A stretch of 64,000 nt of DNA from VRUE01 sp963703335 (GCA_963703335.1 OY969812.1:310001-374000), one strand, 5' to 3'; numbered from the stretch's first letter, positions 42,472 to 51,566 are shown. Translations and numbers: made by a program. Notes: generated by a model not told the origin, from the sequence alone.

Positions 42472-42848
42472 GGCTGCTGCTCGACACCCATGCGCTTCTT
42501 TGGACTCTTATCGATCCGGCGCACATGTCCGCACGCGCAACCGAAGCAATCGAGGCAGAAGACAGCGAGGTCTATGTCAGCATCGTCAGCCCATGGGAGA
42601 TGTCCATCGCCAAGGCACGGGGGCGAATGGACCCGCCGGTCGACTTGGAGGAGCAACTTGCGCGAAGGCGCTTCACGCTACTTCCGATCACGCTTTCCCA
42701 CGCCCGAATGATCGAGTCGCTGCCTCACCACCATCGCGACCCGTTTGACCGAATGCTGGTCGCTCAAGCGCAGGCGGAGGGGCTCACCATCGTCACCGTG
42801 GACCGATTGCTGCGCAGATACCCTGTCTCACTGCTGTCGGCTGTCTAA
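42468..42848 (+). CDS. vapC: VapC-type PIN-domain toxin
   Basis: 126 aa. RLLLDTHALLWTL carries the first Asp. VSIVSPWEMSIAKARGRM has the Glu, and HHHRDPFDRMLVAQAQAEGLTIVTVD the other acidic residues of the PIN nuclease. These toxins cleave tRNA or rRNA. The TTG start at 42468 overlaps the antitoxin stop, so toxin output depends on antitoxin translation. Its end overlaps the convergent ribH end by 4 bp. Confidence 0.9.
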   Translation: MRLLLDTHALLWTLIDPAHMSARATEAIEAEDSEVYVSIVSPWEMSIAKARGRMDPPVDLEEQLARRRFTLLPITLSHARMIESLPHHHRDPFDRMLVAQAQAEGLTIVTVDRLLRRYPVSLLSAV

Positions 42849-43363
42849 CCGTCGCGGACTTGCCAGCGGTACGGGTTGACGGCCTGTTTGAGCAGGGCCA
42901 TGCGGGCGACGGTGAGGGCGGCGTTGCGGCCCTGGTCGCGCTTGCCGCCGCCGGCCCGGGCGAGGGCCTGCTCCATCGTGTCGCAGGTGATCACGCCGAA
43001 GGCGCAGGGGACGCCGGTGGCCAGCTGCACGTCCTGGATCCCGCGGGCGGCCTCGGCGCAGACGAAGTCGTAGTGGTCGGTCTCACCGCGGATGACGACG
43101 CCCAGGCAGGCGATTCCGGAAACGCGTTCGGTGGTGGCGTGGAGCTTGGCGGCGAAGGGCAGCTCGTAGGCGCCTGGGACGGAGACCTCGCTGACCGAAG
43201 CGGCCGGCACGCCGGCGAGCTCGAAGCCTTCGCGGGCGCCGGAGAGCAGCCGTTCGGCGAGGTCCTCGTAGAAGCGGCCGACGCAGACGGCGAACTCGCG
43301 GCCGGCGAGAGTTGCCCGCTCCTCCTCGCTGAACGTCTCGAGGAACGCAGTCGACTCAGCCAT
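42845..43363 (-). CDS. ribH: 6,7-dimethyl-8-ribityllumazine synthase
   Basis: 172 aa. VCVGRFYEDLAERLLSGA, VSVPGAYELPFAAK and CLGVVIRGETDHYDFVC are the substrate-binding loops. GVPCAFGVITCDTMEQALARAG follows. It condenses the ribityl-pyrimidine with dihydroxybutanone phosphate. It is the last gene of ribD-ribE-ribBA-ribH and overlaps ribBA by 8 bp. Confidence 0.95.
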   Translation of the reverse strand: MAESTAFLETFSEEERATLAGREFAVCVGRFYEDLAERLLSGAREGFELAGVPAASVSEVSVPGAYELPFAAKLHATTERVSGIACLGVVIRGETDHYDFVCAEAARGIQDVQLATGVPCAFGVITCDTMEQALARAGGGKRDQGRNAALTVARMALLKQAVNPYRWQVRDG

Positions 43364-44693
43364 TCGCGCTGCCGTCTCCCGCGGCGGCGTCGCGCTCGTC
43401 CTCGTCGTGGATCATCTCCTCGTCGAAGGCGAGGCCCTGGTGGTGGAGCGAGTGGCCCATCTTGTCGCGCTTAGCCCGCAGGTAAGCCTCGTTGTGGGCG
43501 TTGGGCGAAGACTCGATCGGCACCTGCTCGCTGACCGAGAGGCCGTAGCCCTCGAGGCCAACGATCTTCTTCGGATTGTTGGTGAGGATGCGGATGCTGG
43601 TCAGGCCGAGGTCGCCGAGTATCTGCGCGCCGATCCCGTAGTCGCGCAGGTCGGCGGGCAGGCCCAGCTTCAGATTGGCCTCGACCGTGTCGGCCCCCTC
43701 CTCCTGCAGCTTGTAGGCCTTGAGCTTGTTGAGCAGGCCGATCCCGCGACCCTCCTGGGAGAGGTAGAGGAGGACGCCGCGGCCCTCCTGCTCGATCTGA
43801 GTCAGGGCGGCAACGAGCTGCTCGCCGCAATCGCAGCGCATGCTGTGGAAGACGTCGCCGGTGAGGCACTCGCTGTGGACGCGGACGAGCACGTCCTCGG
43901 CGCCATCGACCTCGCCCTTGACCATCGCCACGTGGTGCTTGTCGTCGACCAGCGAGCGGTAGCCGACGGCCGTGAAGTCCCCGAACTCGGTCGGCAGCGC
44001 GGTGTCGACCACGCGTTCGACCAGCTTCTCGGTGCGGCGGCGATAGGCGATCAGGTCGGCGACCGTGATCATCTTCAGCCCGTGGCGCTCGCAGTAGGGG
44101 ATCAGGTCGGGGACGCGCGCCATCGTGCCGTCGTCGTTCATCACCTCGCAGATCACCCCCGCCGGCGTGAGGCCGGCGAGCCGGGCGAGATCGACACTTG
44201 CCTCGGTGTGGCCGGTGCGCTCGAGCACACCGCCCTCCTTGGCGCGCAGGGGAAACATGTGACCGGGAACGACGATGTCGCGCGGACCGGAGCTGGCGTC
44301 GATCGCGACCTGGATCGTGTGGGCGCGGTCATGGGCGGAGATGCCGGTGCTGACGCCGCCGGCCGCCTCGATCGTGACCGTGAAGGCCGTCTGCAGCGGC
44401 GCCTCGTTCTTCGCCGCCATCAGGTTGAGGCCGAGCTTCTCGCAGCGCTCCGCGGTCAACGCCAGGCAGATCAGCCCGCGCGCCTCCTTGGCCATGAAGT
44501 TGACCGCCTCGGGCGTCGCGAATTGCGCCGCCATCACCAGGTCGCCCTCGTTCTCACGGTCCTCTCCGTCGCAGACGACGACCATGCGGCCACGGCGAAT
44601 CTCCTCGATCCCTTCCTCGATCGTCGAGAACGGGCTCTCGCCCGCCCCCCTACCCGTCTCGTCTGTCCGCTGCGTCTCCGTCATCTGGCTCAC
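43356..44693 (-). CDS. ribBA: Bifunctional DHBP synthase / GTP cyclohydrolase II
   Basis: 445 aa. The N-terminal RibB part has VVCDGEDRENEGDLVMAAQ, HDRAHTI and RTGHTEASVDLARLAG. The C-terminal RibA part has VRVHSECLTGDVFHSMRCDCGEQL with the zinc Cys residues and LSQEGRGIGLLNKLKAY. It supplies both precursors of riboflavin. The GTG start overlaps the ribE stop (GTGA). Confidence 0.95.
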   Translation of the reverse strand: MSQMTETQRTDETGRGAGESPFSTIEEGIEEIRRGRMVVVCDGEDRENEGDLVMAAQFATPEAVNFMAKEARGLICLALTAERCEKLGLNLMAAKNEAPLQTAFTVTIEAAGGVSTGISAHDRAHTIQVAIDASSGPRDIVVPGHMFPLRAKEGGVLERTGHTEASVDLARLAGLTPAGVICEVMNDDGTMARVPDLIPYCERHGLKMITVADLIAYRRRTEKLVERVVDTALPTEFGDFTAVGYRSLVDDKHHVAMVKGEVDGAEDVLVRVHSECLTGDVFHSMRCDCGEQLVAALTQIEQEGRGVLLYLSQEGRGIGLLNKLKAYKLQEEGADTVEANLKLGLPADLRDYGIGAQILGDLGLTSIRILTNNPKKIVGLEGYGLSVSEQVPIESSPNAHNEAYLRAKRDKMGHSLHHQGLAFDEEMIHDEDERDAAAGDGSANG

Positions 44694-45295
44694 GCCCGCT
44701 CCTCTCCGACGAATGGTTTCATCAATCGCTCCACGTACTTGGCCACCACGTCACACTCAACGTTCAGTTTGTCCCCCGGCTCGGCCCCACCGAGCGTCGT
44801 CCGCCCCAAGGTCTCGGGGATCAACGAGACCTCGGCCCAATCCTCGCCGAGCGCGGCGACCGTGAGGCTGACGCCGTCGAGCGTGATCGATCCCCTCTCG
44901 ATGACGTAGCGGCTGAGCTCCGGGGTGAGACTGACGCGCAGGCGTCGGGCGAAACCGTCGTCCTCAACTACGACGACCTCAGTGATGCCGTCGGCATGCC
45001 CTTGGACGATGTGGCCGCCGAGGCGTTCGGAAGCCTTCATCGCGAGCTCGAGATTGACTCGGGCGCCTGTCTCGAGCCCACCGAGAGCGGTCACGTCGAG
45101 GGTTTGATTCATCGCCTCGGTGTGGAAACCAGCGGCGTCGACCATGATCGCGGTAAGACAGACCCCATTCACGGCGATGGAATCGCCGTCGCCTATCTCG
45201 CCGGCGAGTTTCGTGGCGATCCGAATGCGTGCGCCGTCGTCGCCGGAATCAATCGCCTCGACCGTTCCAATGTCAGCCACGAGCCCGGTGAACAT
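44690..45295 (-). CDS. ribE: Riboflavin synthase, alpha subunit
   Basis: 201 aa with two lumazine-binding barrels. The start MFTGLVADIGTVEAI is diagnostic, and GDSIAVNGVCLTAIMVDAAGF and GSITLDGVSLTVAALGEDW are the repeated motifs. It dismutates lumazine to riboflavin. ATG 45295 overlaps the ribD stop (TGATG) and has AAGGAG five bases upstream. Confidence 0.95.
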   Translation of the reverse strand: MFTGLVADIGTVEAIDSGDDGARIRIATKLAGEIGDGDSIAVNGVCLTAIMVDAAGFHTEAMNQTLDVTALGGLETGARVNLELAMKASERLGGHIVQGHADGITEVVVVEDDGFARRLRVSLTPELSRYVIERGSITLDGVSLTVAALGEDWAEVSLIPETLGRTTLGGAEPGDKLNVECDVVAKYVERLMKPFVGEERA

Positions 45296-46338
45296 CACCA
45301 CTCCTTGAAGCGAGTCTCGATCAAAGTGTCTTCAACGCCGGGATCCACTGCGGCGATGCGCTTTGACCCCGCGAGGAGAACCGGCGCGACGAAAACCCGC
45401 GCCTCGTCGATCTCGTCAGCGTCGGCGAAGGCAGCAGCAAGCGTCGGACCACCCTCGAGGAAGAGGCTGGTGATCTCGCGACGGCCGAGCTCGGCCAGGG
45501 CTGCGTCGACACCGTCAGCGACCAGGACCTCTACACCGACGCCTCGCAAGGCGGATGCGTCTGCCCTTGGCGAGACGACGACAAGGACTGGTGACTCGTC
45601 GAGGGTGCGGAGCAGTTGGGAGTCGAGGGGGAACCGTGCTTGTCGGTCGAAGACGACGCGGATCGGCTGGCGAGCGTCGGGGATACGGGCGGTAAGAAGA
45701 GGGTCGTCGGCGAGGACGGTGCCGATGCCGACGGCGATCGCGTCGGATTCGGCGCGCCAGCGATGGACCAGCTCGCGGCTGCGCTCGCCCGAGATCCAGG
45801 GTGAGTCGCCGGGCTGGGTCGAGGTGCGACCGTCGAGCGACATCGCCATCTTCAGCGTCACCAGCGGCAAGCCGGTCCGCGCGTGCTTGCGAAAGGGCTG
45901 ATTGAGCAACCGCGCCGCCGTCGCCTCCTCCCCCGCCGCGAACTCAACCTCCACCCCACCATCACGCAGAATTCCGGGACCCCGCCCCGCCGCCTTCTCA
46001 CTCGGATCCTCCGAGGCAATCACGACCCGCGCAATCCTTGCCTCAAGAATCGCCTCCACGCACGGCGGCTGGCGCCCCGTATGCGCACAGGGCTCCAGCG
46101 TCACGTACATCGTCGCCCCAGCCGGGTCGTTCCCCTTCTCCCTGCAATCAGCCAAAGCCGCGCGCTCTGCGTGCAGATTGCCGAGTTCCGCATGAAACCC
46201 CTCGCTAATCAGCTCGCCATCCCGAGCCACAACAGCTCCGACAAGAGGATTAGGACTGACCCTTCCCCGCCCGCGCTCTGCAAGCTCTAGCGCTCGCGAG
46301 AGATGCCTTCGATCCGTGCCTGTCAGCTGCGATTTCAT
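45295..46338 (-). CDS. ribD: Bifunctional pyrimidine deaminase/reductase
   Basis: 347 aa from ATG 46338. The deaminase has HAERAAL and LEPCAHTGRQPPCVEAI, binding zinc. The reductase has LVTLKMAMSLDGRT and LFLEGGPTLAAAF. It performs steps two and three of riboflavin synthesis and opens the operon. A TTG 24 bp upstream could add 8 residues. No FMN riboswitch is visible in the leader. Confidence 0.93.
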   Translation of the reverse strand: MKSQLTGTDRRHLSRALELAERGRGRVSPNPLVGAVVARDGELISEGFHAELGNLHAERAALADCREKGNDPAGATMYVTLEPCAHTGRQPPCVEAILEARIARVVIASEDPSEKAAGRGPGILRDGGVEVEFAAGEEATAARLLNQPFRKHARTGLPLVTLKMAMSLDGRTSTQPGDSPWISGERSRELVHRWRAESDAIAVGIGTVLADDPLLTARIPDARQPIRVVFDRQARFPLDSQLLRTLDESPVLVVVSPRADASALRGVGVEVLVADGVDAALAELGRREITSLFLEGGPTLAAAFADADEIDEARVFVAPVLLAGSKRIAAVDPGVEDTLIETRFKEW

Positions 46339-46344
46339 ACAACC

Positions 46345-46360
46345 GATTGACTGGTCAATC
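46345..46360. promoter_or_regulatory. Operator-like palindrome upstream of ribD
   Basis: GATTGAC, TG, GTCAATC: a perfect 7-bp inverted repeat just before the ribD start on the minus strand. It could be a repressor site for the riboflavin operon, or a -35-like TTGAC occurrence. Only the symmetry is seen. Confidence 0.4.
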
Positions 46361-46439
46361 AACCAAGCTTACTCCGCAGCTGTCTTGGATCTGGGAACTC
46401 GTCACACGAGCGGTTTTGGAGCCTGCGCAGGTGGCCCCT

Positions 46440-46538
46440 CGCGCGGGTGGCGCGATGGCGGGGGTCCCCCGCAGCGGAAGGCGCCGCGCAGCGGCGTCTG
46501 AGCATGTGGGGGAGGGCCATCGCGACAGGACCCGCGCG
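46440..46538. repeat. Palindromic repeat family 1, intergenic copy (99 bp)
   Basis: Same length and nearly the same sequence as 33682-33780, differing at only a few positions. Several changes are compensatory: GGCGCGATGG pairs with CCATCGCG here, where the other copy has GGCGCGGTGG and CCGCCGCG. Compensation suggests the folded form is under selection or is copied as a hairpin. It lies between divergent ribD and the glycosyltransferase. Confidence 0.8.
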
Positions 46539-46605
46539 CCGGGCGCGACCAGACGGGCGTGTCAGTGCGTATCGGGCCGATTCCCCGGATACCCTGACCC
46601 CGCCC

Positions 46606-47592
46606 ATGAAGCTAATCGTCCAAATCCCCTGCTTGAACGAGGAGTCCACACTCCCGGCGACGATCGCGGACATTCCCCGCCAGATCGAGGGAATCGAGAG
46701 CGTCGAGCTCCTGGTCGTCGACGACGGCTCGACCGACCGCACCGTCGCGGTCGCCCGCGAGCACGGCGTCGAGCACATCGTGCGGCTGACCAACAACAAG
46801 GGCCTCGCCGCTGGCTTCCAGGCAGGCCTCGATGCCTGCCTCAAGCTTGGCGCCGACATCGTCGTCAACACCGACGCCGACAACCAGTACAGCGGCGCCG
46901 ACATCGCCAAGCTGGTTGCACCAATCCTCGCCGGCGAGGCCGACATGGTCGTCGGCGATCGCCAGGTGGCACGGATCGAGCACTTCTCCGGCTCGAAGAA
47001 AGCGCTGCAGCGGATGGGCAGCTGGGTGGTCAGCCGCCTGGCCGGAACCGAGATCGCCGACACGACCTCGGGCTTCCGCGCCTACAACCGCGAGGCCGCG
47101 CTCGGTCTGCTTGTCGTCGACGACTTCACCTACACGCTGGAGAGCCTGATCCAGGCCGGCAAGATGCTGGTCGCGGTCGACCAGGTCGAGGTCGCCACCA
47201 ACCCGCAGACGAGGGAGTCGCGGCTCTTCGATTCGACCGGCGCCTACGTGCGCCGCAACGCGCTCTCGATCTTGCGCATCTACGCCCGCTACGAGCCGCT
47301 GCGCGTCTTCGCCACCGCCGGCCTGCTCGTCGCGCTGCTCGCCCTCGTCGCCTGGATGCCCTTCCTGCTCGATTGGATCCTCAACGGCGACAGCGCCGGC
47401 CACATCCAATCGCTGATCCTCGGCGCGGTCCTCTTCATCGCGGCGATCCAGCTGCTCGCCCTCGGCGTGATCGGGGACCTGCTGGCGGGCCAGCGGGTGA
47501 TGACACAGCGGGTCTTCGAGCGCGTGCGGCGGGTCGAGCTGGCGCTCGAGGTCCCCCCCTCGCACTACGAACGCCGCTCGCAGGAAAGTTGA
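46606..47592 (+). CDS. Family 2 glycosyltransferase with C-terminal membrane helices
   Basis: 328 aa. The GT-A fold has IPCLNEESTLPATIAD, VVDDGSTDRT and VVNTDADNQYSGADI (DxD-like metal site). LFDSTGAYVRRNALSI resembles dolichol/undecaprenyl-phosphate glycosyltransferases. Two hydrophobic helices (about 245-265 and 280-305) anchor it. It probably loads a sugar on a lipid carrier. ATG 46606. The stop overlaps the flippase start (TGATG). Confidence 0.85.
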   Translation: MKLIVQIPCLNEESTLPATIADIPRQIEGIESVELLVVDDGSTDRTVAVAREHGVEHIVRLTNNKGLAAGFQAGLDACLKLGADIVVNTDADNQYSGADIAKLVAPILAGEADMVVGDRQVARIEHFSGSKKALQRMGSWVVSRLAGTEIADTTSGFRAYNREAALGLLVVDDFTYTLESLIQAGKMLVAVDQVEVATNPQTRESRLFDSTGAYVRRNALSILRIYARYEPLRVFATAGLLVALLALVAWMPFLLDWILNGDSAGHIQSLILGAVLFIAAIQLLALGVIGDLLAGQRVMTQRVFERVRRVELALEVPPSHYERRSQES

Positions 47593-48995
47593 TGCAGGCG
47601 CTGCGCAAAGCGCTGGGCGCCCGCCGCGGCGCCCCGAGCGGCAATGGCTCGGCGACGGCCGACTACGGCAAGACGGCGAGCTTCCTCGCGATCGGGGTCG
47701 GGCTGACCGGGGTGATCACCTACGTCTACTTCTTCATCGCCTCCCACGTGCTCTCCAAGCCGGACTACGGCGAGATCACCGTGGTCTGGTCGGCCGTCTT
47801 CATCACCATCTCGACCCTCTACCGGCCGGTCGAACAGCTGCTCTCCCGTCACATCTCCGAACACCTGGTTAAGGGCGAGCCGATCGGCGGCACGACCCGC
47901 AACGCGGCGACGATCCAGGTCGGCCTGGCGCTGCTCTTTGCCGTCCTCGCGCTGGCCCTTCGCGGTCCGCTGCAGGACGATCTGCTGGAGGGCAACGAAA
48001 CGCTCTACTGGGTCTTCTTCTCGGCGGTGCTCTTCTACGCGGCGAGCTACTTCGCCCGTGGCTTCCTCGCCGGGCAGAAGCGCTTCGGCCTCTTCACCGC
48101 GCTGATCCTCTCCGAGTCCTGCTTCCGGACCCTCTTCGCCGTGCTCGTCGCGGTCGGGCTGCTCAGCGGCCAGTCCTGGGTCGCGATCGGGATCGTCGCG
48201 GCGCCATCCCTCAGCTTGATGGTGGTGCCACTGGCGTTCGCCCGCGGTGCCCGCGCCGCCGCTGCTCCGCTCCCCAAGTCGGAGGACGCCGCGGTCTCGA
48301 TGGCGCACGGGACCGGCTTCGCGGCGGCGGTGCTGGTGATCATGTTCAGCGAACAAGCCTTCCTCAACGCCGGACCGTTGGTCGCGCGCGGGCTCGAGGG
48401 CGCCGCGGCGGCCGGATTCATCTTCAACGTGCTGATGCTGGCGCGAGCGCCCCTGCAGCTTTTCCAGGCGGTCTCGACCAGCATCCTCCCTCACCTAACC
48501 GCCCTTCACACAAGCGAGGAGCCGAGCAGCGAGGACGAGTTCCACGGCTCTGTGCGGATGGTCCTGCTCGGAATCGCCGCTTTCACCGCCGTGATGGCGC
48601 TGGCAATCCTGGTCGCCGGCCCGCAGCTGATGCAGCTCGCCTTCAGCAAGAAGTTCAGCTACGACCGGGTCGAACTGCTCCTCGTCGCGGTGGGAACCGG
48701 GCTCTACCTGTCTTCGGTCACCGTCAACCAGGCCTGCGTCGCCCAGGGCCAGGTCCGCCGCGCCGCCTCGCGCTGGATCGGCTGCGCAGCGCTCTTCGTC
48801 GCCTGGAACTTCGTGCCCCTCGTCGGTGACGAGTTTCACCGCATCGAGATCGGCTTCACGCTGATGGCAGGCGTTCTCTTCGGCCTGCTTTACCTGATCT
48901 ACCGCCGCCCGCACGAGCGAGCTGAGGACGTGCCGGCGCCCGGGTCCCCCGAGGAACTCGAGCTGCGCCTCGCCGCGGTCGACGAGAACACCTAG
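47592..48995 (+). CDS. Lipid-linked polysaccharide flippase-like membrane protein (MOP/Wzx type)
   Basis: 467 aa with about 12-14 hydrophobic segments, such as TASFLAIGVGLTGVITYVYF and AAVLVIMFSEQAFLNAGPLV. The organisation matches polysaccharide biosynthesis export proteins. It likely flips the lipid-linked glycan made with the upstream glycosyltransferase. No signal peptide is needed. An acidic tail (APGSPEELELRLAAVDENT) ends it. TGATG coupling supports the start. Confidence 0.8.
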   Translation: MQALRKALGARRGAPSGNGSATADYGKTASFLAIGVGLTGVITYVYFFIASHVLSKPDYGEITVVWSAVFITISTLYRPVEQLLSRHISEHLVKGEPIGGTTRNAATIQVGLALLFAVLALALRGPLQDDLLEGNETLYWVFFSAVLFYAASYFARGFLAGQKRFGLFTALILSESCFRTLFAVLVAVGLLSGQSWVAIGIVAAPSLSLMVVPLAFARGARAAAAPLPKSEDAAVSMAHGTGFAAAVLVIMFSEQAFLNAGPLVARGLEGAAAAGFIFNVLMLARAPLQLFQAVSTSILPHLTALHTSEEPSSEDEFHGSVRMVLLGIAAFTAVMALAILVAGPQLMQLAFSKKFSYDRVELLLVAVGTGLYLSSVTVNQACVAQGQVRRAASRWIGCAALFVAWNFVPLVGDEFHRIEIGFTLMAGVLFGLLYLIYRRPHERAEDVPAPGSPEELELRLAAVDENT

Positions 48996-49001
48996 GCCGG
49001 G

Positions 49002-50801
49002 ATGGGAGGACACGACGCCGAGCTGATCCTGGTCGCCGGCGCCCTCCTCGCTGCCGGAATCCTCGGCGCGCTGCTTGCCGATCGCATCCGCATCCCGGGC
49101 CTGCTGCTCTTCCTCGGCCTCGGCATGCTCGCCGGCTCGGAGGGGATCGGCGGAATCGAGTTCGACGACGTCGAGCTCGCCCGCACGCTGGGCACGATCG
49201 CCCTCGTCCTGATCCTCTTCGAGGGCGGCCTGACGGCAGGCTGGTCGGAGATCCGCCCGGTGCTCGGCACCGCCGCCTCGATGGCGACGATCGGGACCGC
49301 GGTGACCGCCTGCACGGCGGGCCTCGCCGCCCACTGGATCTTCGACATCAGCGTGCTGGAAGGGATGATCGTCGGCGCCGCGATCGCCGCTACCGACTCG
49401 GCCGCGATCTTCGCCGTGCTGCGTCGCTCGACCCTGAAAAAGAGACTGGCGCGTTCGCTGGAGGGCGAGTCGGGCATGAACGACCCGGTCGCCCTGCTGC
49501 TGGTGATCGGCTTCATCGAATGGATTCAGGAGCCCGGCTTCGGCCTCGCCGACATGGCCGGACTGCTCGCCCTCAAACTGGCGATCGGCGCGGTGGTCGG
49601 GCTGGCGCTGGGACGAATCGCCACCATCGCGCTCGACCGAGCACGCTTGCCAACCGACGGGATCTACCCGGTGGCGACGATCGCTATCGCCGGGCTTTCC
49701 TTCGGCCTGGCGGAGGTCGCCCACGGCTCCGGATTCCTCGCCGTCTACCTCACCGCCCTCGCCCTCGGCACGGCCCGCATCCCGGCGCGACGCACGATCG
49801 TTGCCTTCCACGAGGGGGTCGGCTGGGTCGCCCAGATCGGCCTCTTCATCCTGCTCGGCTTGCTCGTCTTCCCCAGCACCCTCGACGACGTCGCCTGGGA
49901 AAGCCTCGCCCTCTCGGCCGTGCTGATCCTCCTCGCCCGCCCACTTGCCGCCTTCCTGGCGACCGCCCTCTCGCCGCTCGACGTCCGCGAGCGGGCGATG
50001 CTGGGCTGGGCCGGACTGCGCGGGGCGACGCCGATCTGGCTCGCCACCTTCCCCGTCGTCGCCGGGGTTGGCAGCGGCGAAGAGCTGTTTGCGATCGTCT
50101 TCTTCGTCGTCGTCACCTCGACCCTGGTCCAGGGGGCGAGTTTCGAGCCGCTGGCGAGCCGGCTGGGCCTCACCACCGACGAGCCGGCGCTGCCGCGGCG
50201 CCTGCTCGAGTCGGGGCGGATCCGCCGCCTGGGCGGCGACGTCGTCTCCTACCGGCTGCGCCCCGGCGCGGCGGCGGCCGGCCACCTGGTGCGGGAACTC
50301 GGCCTGCCGCGGGAGGCACTGGTCAACGTGATCGTCCGCGACGGCCACGCGATCCCGCCGCGCGGCTCGACCGAGGTGCGCGAGGGAGACGAGCTGCACA
50401 TCCTCGTCCGCGGCGAGCTGCGCGAAGAGGTGGAGAAAATGACGCAGCGTTGGCACGACGGGCCGGTCGGCGCCCCCGTTCAACCCCGGCTCCCGCCACG
50501 CGGCTCCCCGCAGATCTTCTCCGTTGGGCCGGGCGGAGAGATCGCCGACCCCTCGGCGCCAAAGGCGGTCAACGGGATCGCCGTCGTCTCCGTACTGCGC
50601 AGCCGCCGCGACCGCTCGAGCGCCCTGGTCGCGCTCGCCGACGGCCGCTACGCGCTCACCACCGAAGCCGTCGTCGCCGTCGGCGATCGCCGCTCGCTGG
50701 CGAACTGGTGCGAGCGCCGGGCGCAACGGGTCGGCGCCGACGACCCGGCGGAGCAAGCCTGGTGGCAGGAGACGATTGGTGCCCTCATCGCGAGGGGCTG
50801 A
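49002..50801 (+). CDS. CPA1-type cation/proton antiporter (NhaP/CvrA-like) with TrkA-C domain
   Basis: 599 aa. Twelve to thirteen helices include LRIPGLLLFLGLGMLAGSEG in outline and EGESGMNDPVALLLVIGF, whose ND pair is the ion site. GWAGLRGATPIWLATFP is typical of the family. A cytosolic RCK-C/TrkA-C region (AAGHLVRELGLPREALVNVI...EGDELHILV) can sense nucleotides. It exports K+ or Na+ against H+. Starts 6 bp after the flippase. Confidence 0.87.
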   Translation: MGGHDAELILVAGALLAAGILGALLADRIRIPGLLLFLGLGMLAGSEGIGGIEFDDVELARTLGTIALVLILFEGGLTAGWSEIRPVLGTAASMATIGTAVTACTAGLAAHWIFDISVLEGMIVGAAIAATDSAAIFAVLRRSTLKKRLARSLEGESGMNDPVALLLVIGFIEWIQEPGFGLADMAGLLALKLAIGAVVGLALGRIATIALDRARLPTDGIYPVATIAIAGLSFGLAEVAHGSGFLAVYLTALALGTARIPARRTIVAFHEGVGWVAQIGLFILLGLLVFPSTLDDVAWESLALSAVLILLARPLAAFLATALSPLDVRERAMLGWAGLRGATPIWLATFPVVAGVGSGEELFAIVFFVVVTSTLVQGASFEPLASRLGLTTDEPALPRRLLESGRIRRLGGDVVSYRLRPGAAAAGHLVRELGLPREALVNVIVRDGHAIPPRGSTEVREGDELHILVRGELREEVEKMTQRWHDGPVGAPVQPRLPPRGSPQIFSVGPGGEIADPSAPKAVNGIAVVSVLRSRRDRSSALVALADGRYALTTEAVVAVGDRRSLANWCERRAQRVGADDPAEQAWWQETIGALIARG

Positions 50802-50889
50802 GACCGGCGCATTTCGGCGTCCTCGGTCGCTCGCGTGCAGGAGCACGCCACGCTCCCTGCGTCCTTGAACTGCTTGGTCTCAGCCCCTC
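50792..50889. terminator. Bidirectional stem spanning two convergent gene ends, with repeat family 3 in the loop
   Basis: GAGGGGCTGAGACC (50792-50805) pairs with GGTCTCAGCCCCTC (50876-50889). Each arm contains the stop codon of its gene (antiporter, rpe). The loop (50806-50870) has a sequence repeated in inverted orientation at 51604-51668. It may end transcription from both sides. Confidence 0.6.
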
Positions 50890-51566
50890 GGGAGTGCTTC
50901 GGAAATTTCCGAGAAAGCAGCTGCGGGATCGTCGGCACCGAAGACCGCAGAGCCGGCCACGAACAACGATGCGCCGGCTTCGGCCACCGAGCCGACGGTC
51001 GAGGCGTCTATACCGCCGTCGACCTCGATCTTGGCCTCGCCGACCAGTGCCCGCAGGCGGGAAACCTTGTCCGAGGAACCGGGGATGAAGGCCTGGCCGC
51101 CCCAGCCGGGGTTGACGGTCATGCAGAGGACGATGTCGGCGAGATCGCGCAGCTCGGTGAGGGCCTCGGCCGGGGTGCCAGGGTTGAGGGCGATTCCGGC
51201 GAGACAGCCGAGCTCGCGGATCGCGGCGAGGGTCCGGTTGGCGTGCGCGGTCGCCTCGGCGTGAAAGGTGATCGAGTCGGCTCCGGCCTTGGCGAAGGCC
51301 TCGATGTGGCGCTCGGGCGCCTCGATCATCAAGTGCACGTCGACCGCGCCGCCGGCAGCGTGGACCTGCGCGGCGATCGATTCCGCCACCAGCGGGCCGA
51401 TCGTGATCGGCGGGACGAAGTGCCCGTCCATCACGTCAACGTGGATCACCCGCGCCCCGGCGTCCATCACCTCATCGACCTGCGAACCAAGCCGCGAGAA
51501 GTCCGCCGACAGAATCGACGGCGCAACCCTGGGCGATGCCAGCAGCTCCAGCATCCGCTCGCTCAT
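50880..51566 (-). CDS. rpe: Ribulose-phosphate 3-epimerase
   Basis: 228 aa TIM barrel. APSILSADFSRLGSQVDEV, VIHVDVMDGHFVPPITIGP with the metal His and Asp, DVHLMIEAPERHI, and MTVNPGWGGQAFIPGSSDKV with EVDGGIDASTV are all diagnostic. It interconverts ribulose and xylulose 5-phosphates. ATG 51566. It is flanked by copies of repeat family 3. Confidence 0.95.
   Translation of the reverse strand: MSERMLELLASPRVAPSILSADFSRLGSQVDEVMDAGARVIHVDVMDGHFVPPITIGPLVAESIAAQVHAAGGAVDVHLMIEAPERHIEAFAKAGADSITFHAEATAHANRTLAAIRELGCLAGIALNPGTPAEALTELRDLADIVLCMTVNPGWGGQAFIPGSSDKVSRLRALVGEAKIEVDGGIDASTVGSVAEAGASLFVAGSAVFGADDPAAAFSEISEALPRG

Noticed and set aside
46363..46440. Possible FMN riboswitch upstream of ribD
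   Set aside because: None of the conserved aptamer elements is visible on the minus strand.
46347..47591. Upstream extension of the flippase frame giving an 882-aa protein
   Set aside because: The first 415 codons are the wrong frame of the glycosyltransferase and the repeat. The TGATG junction at 47590 gives a better start.
48495..50846. A 783-codon minus-strand open frame
   Set aside because: It is antisense to the flippase and the antiporter, both of which have membrane-protein patterns and overlapping start/stop signals. The antisense product is low-complexity Asp/Gly/Arg.
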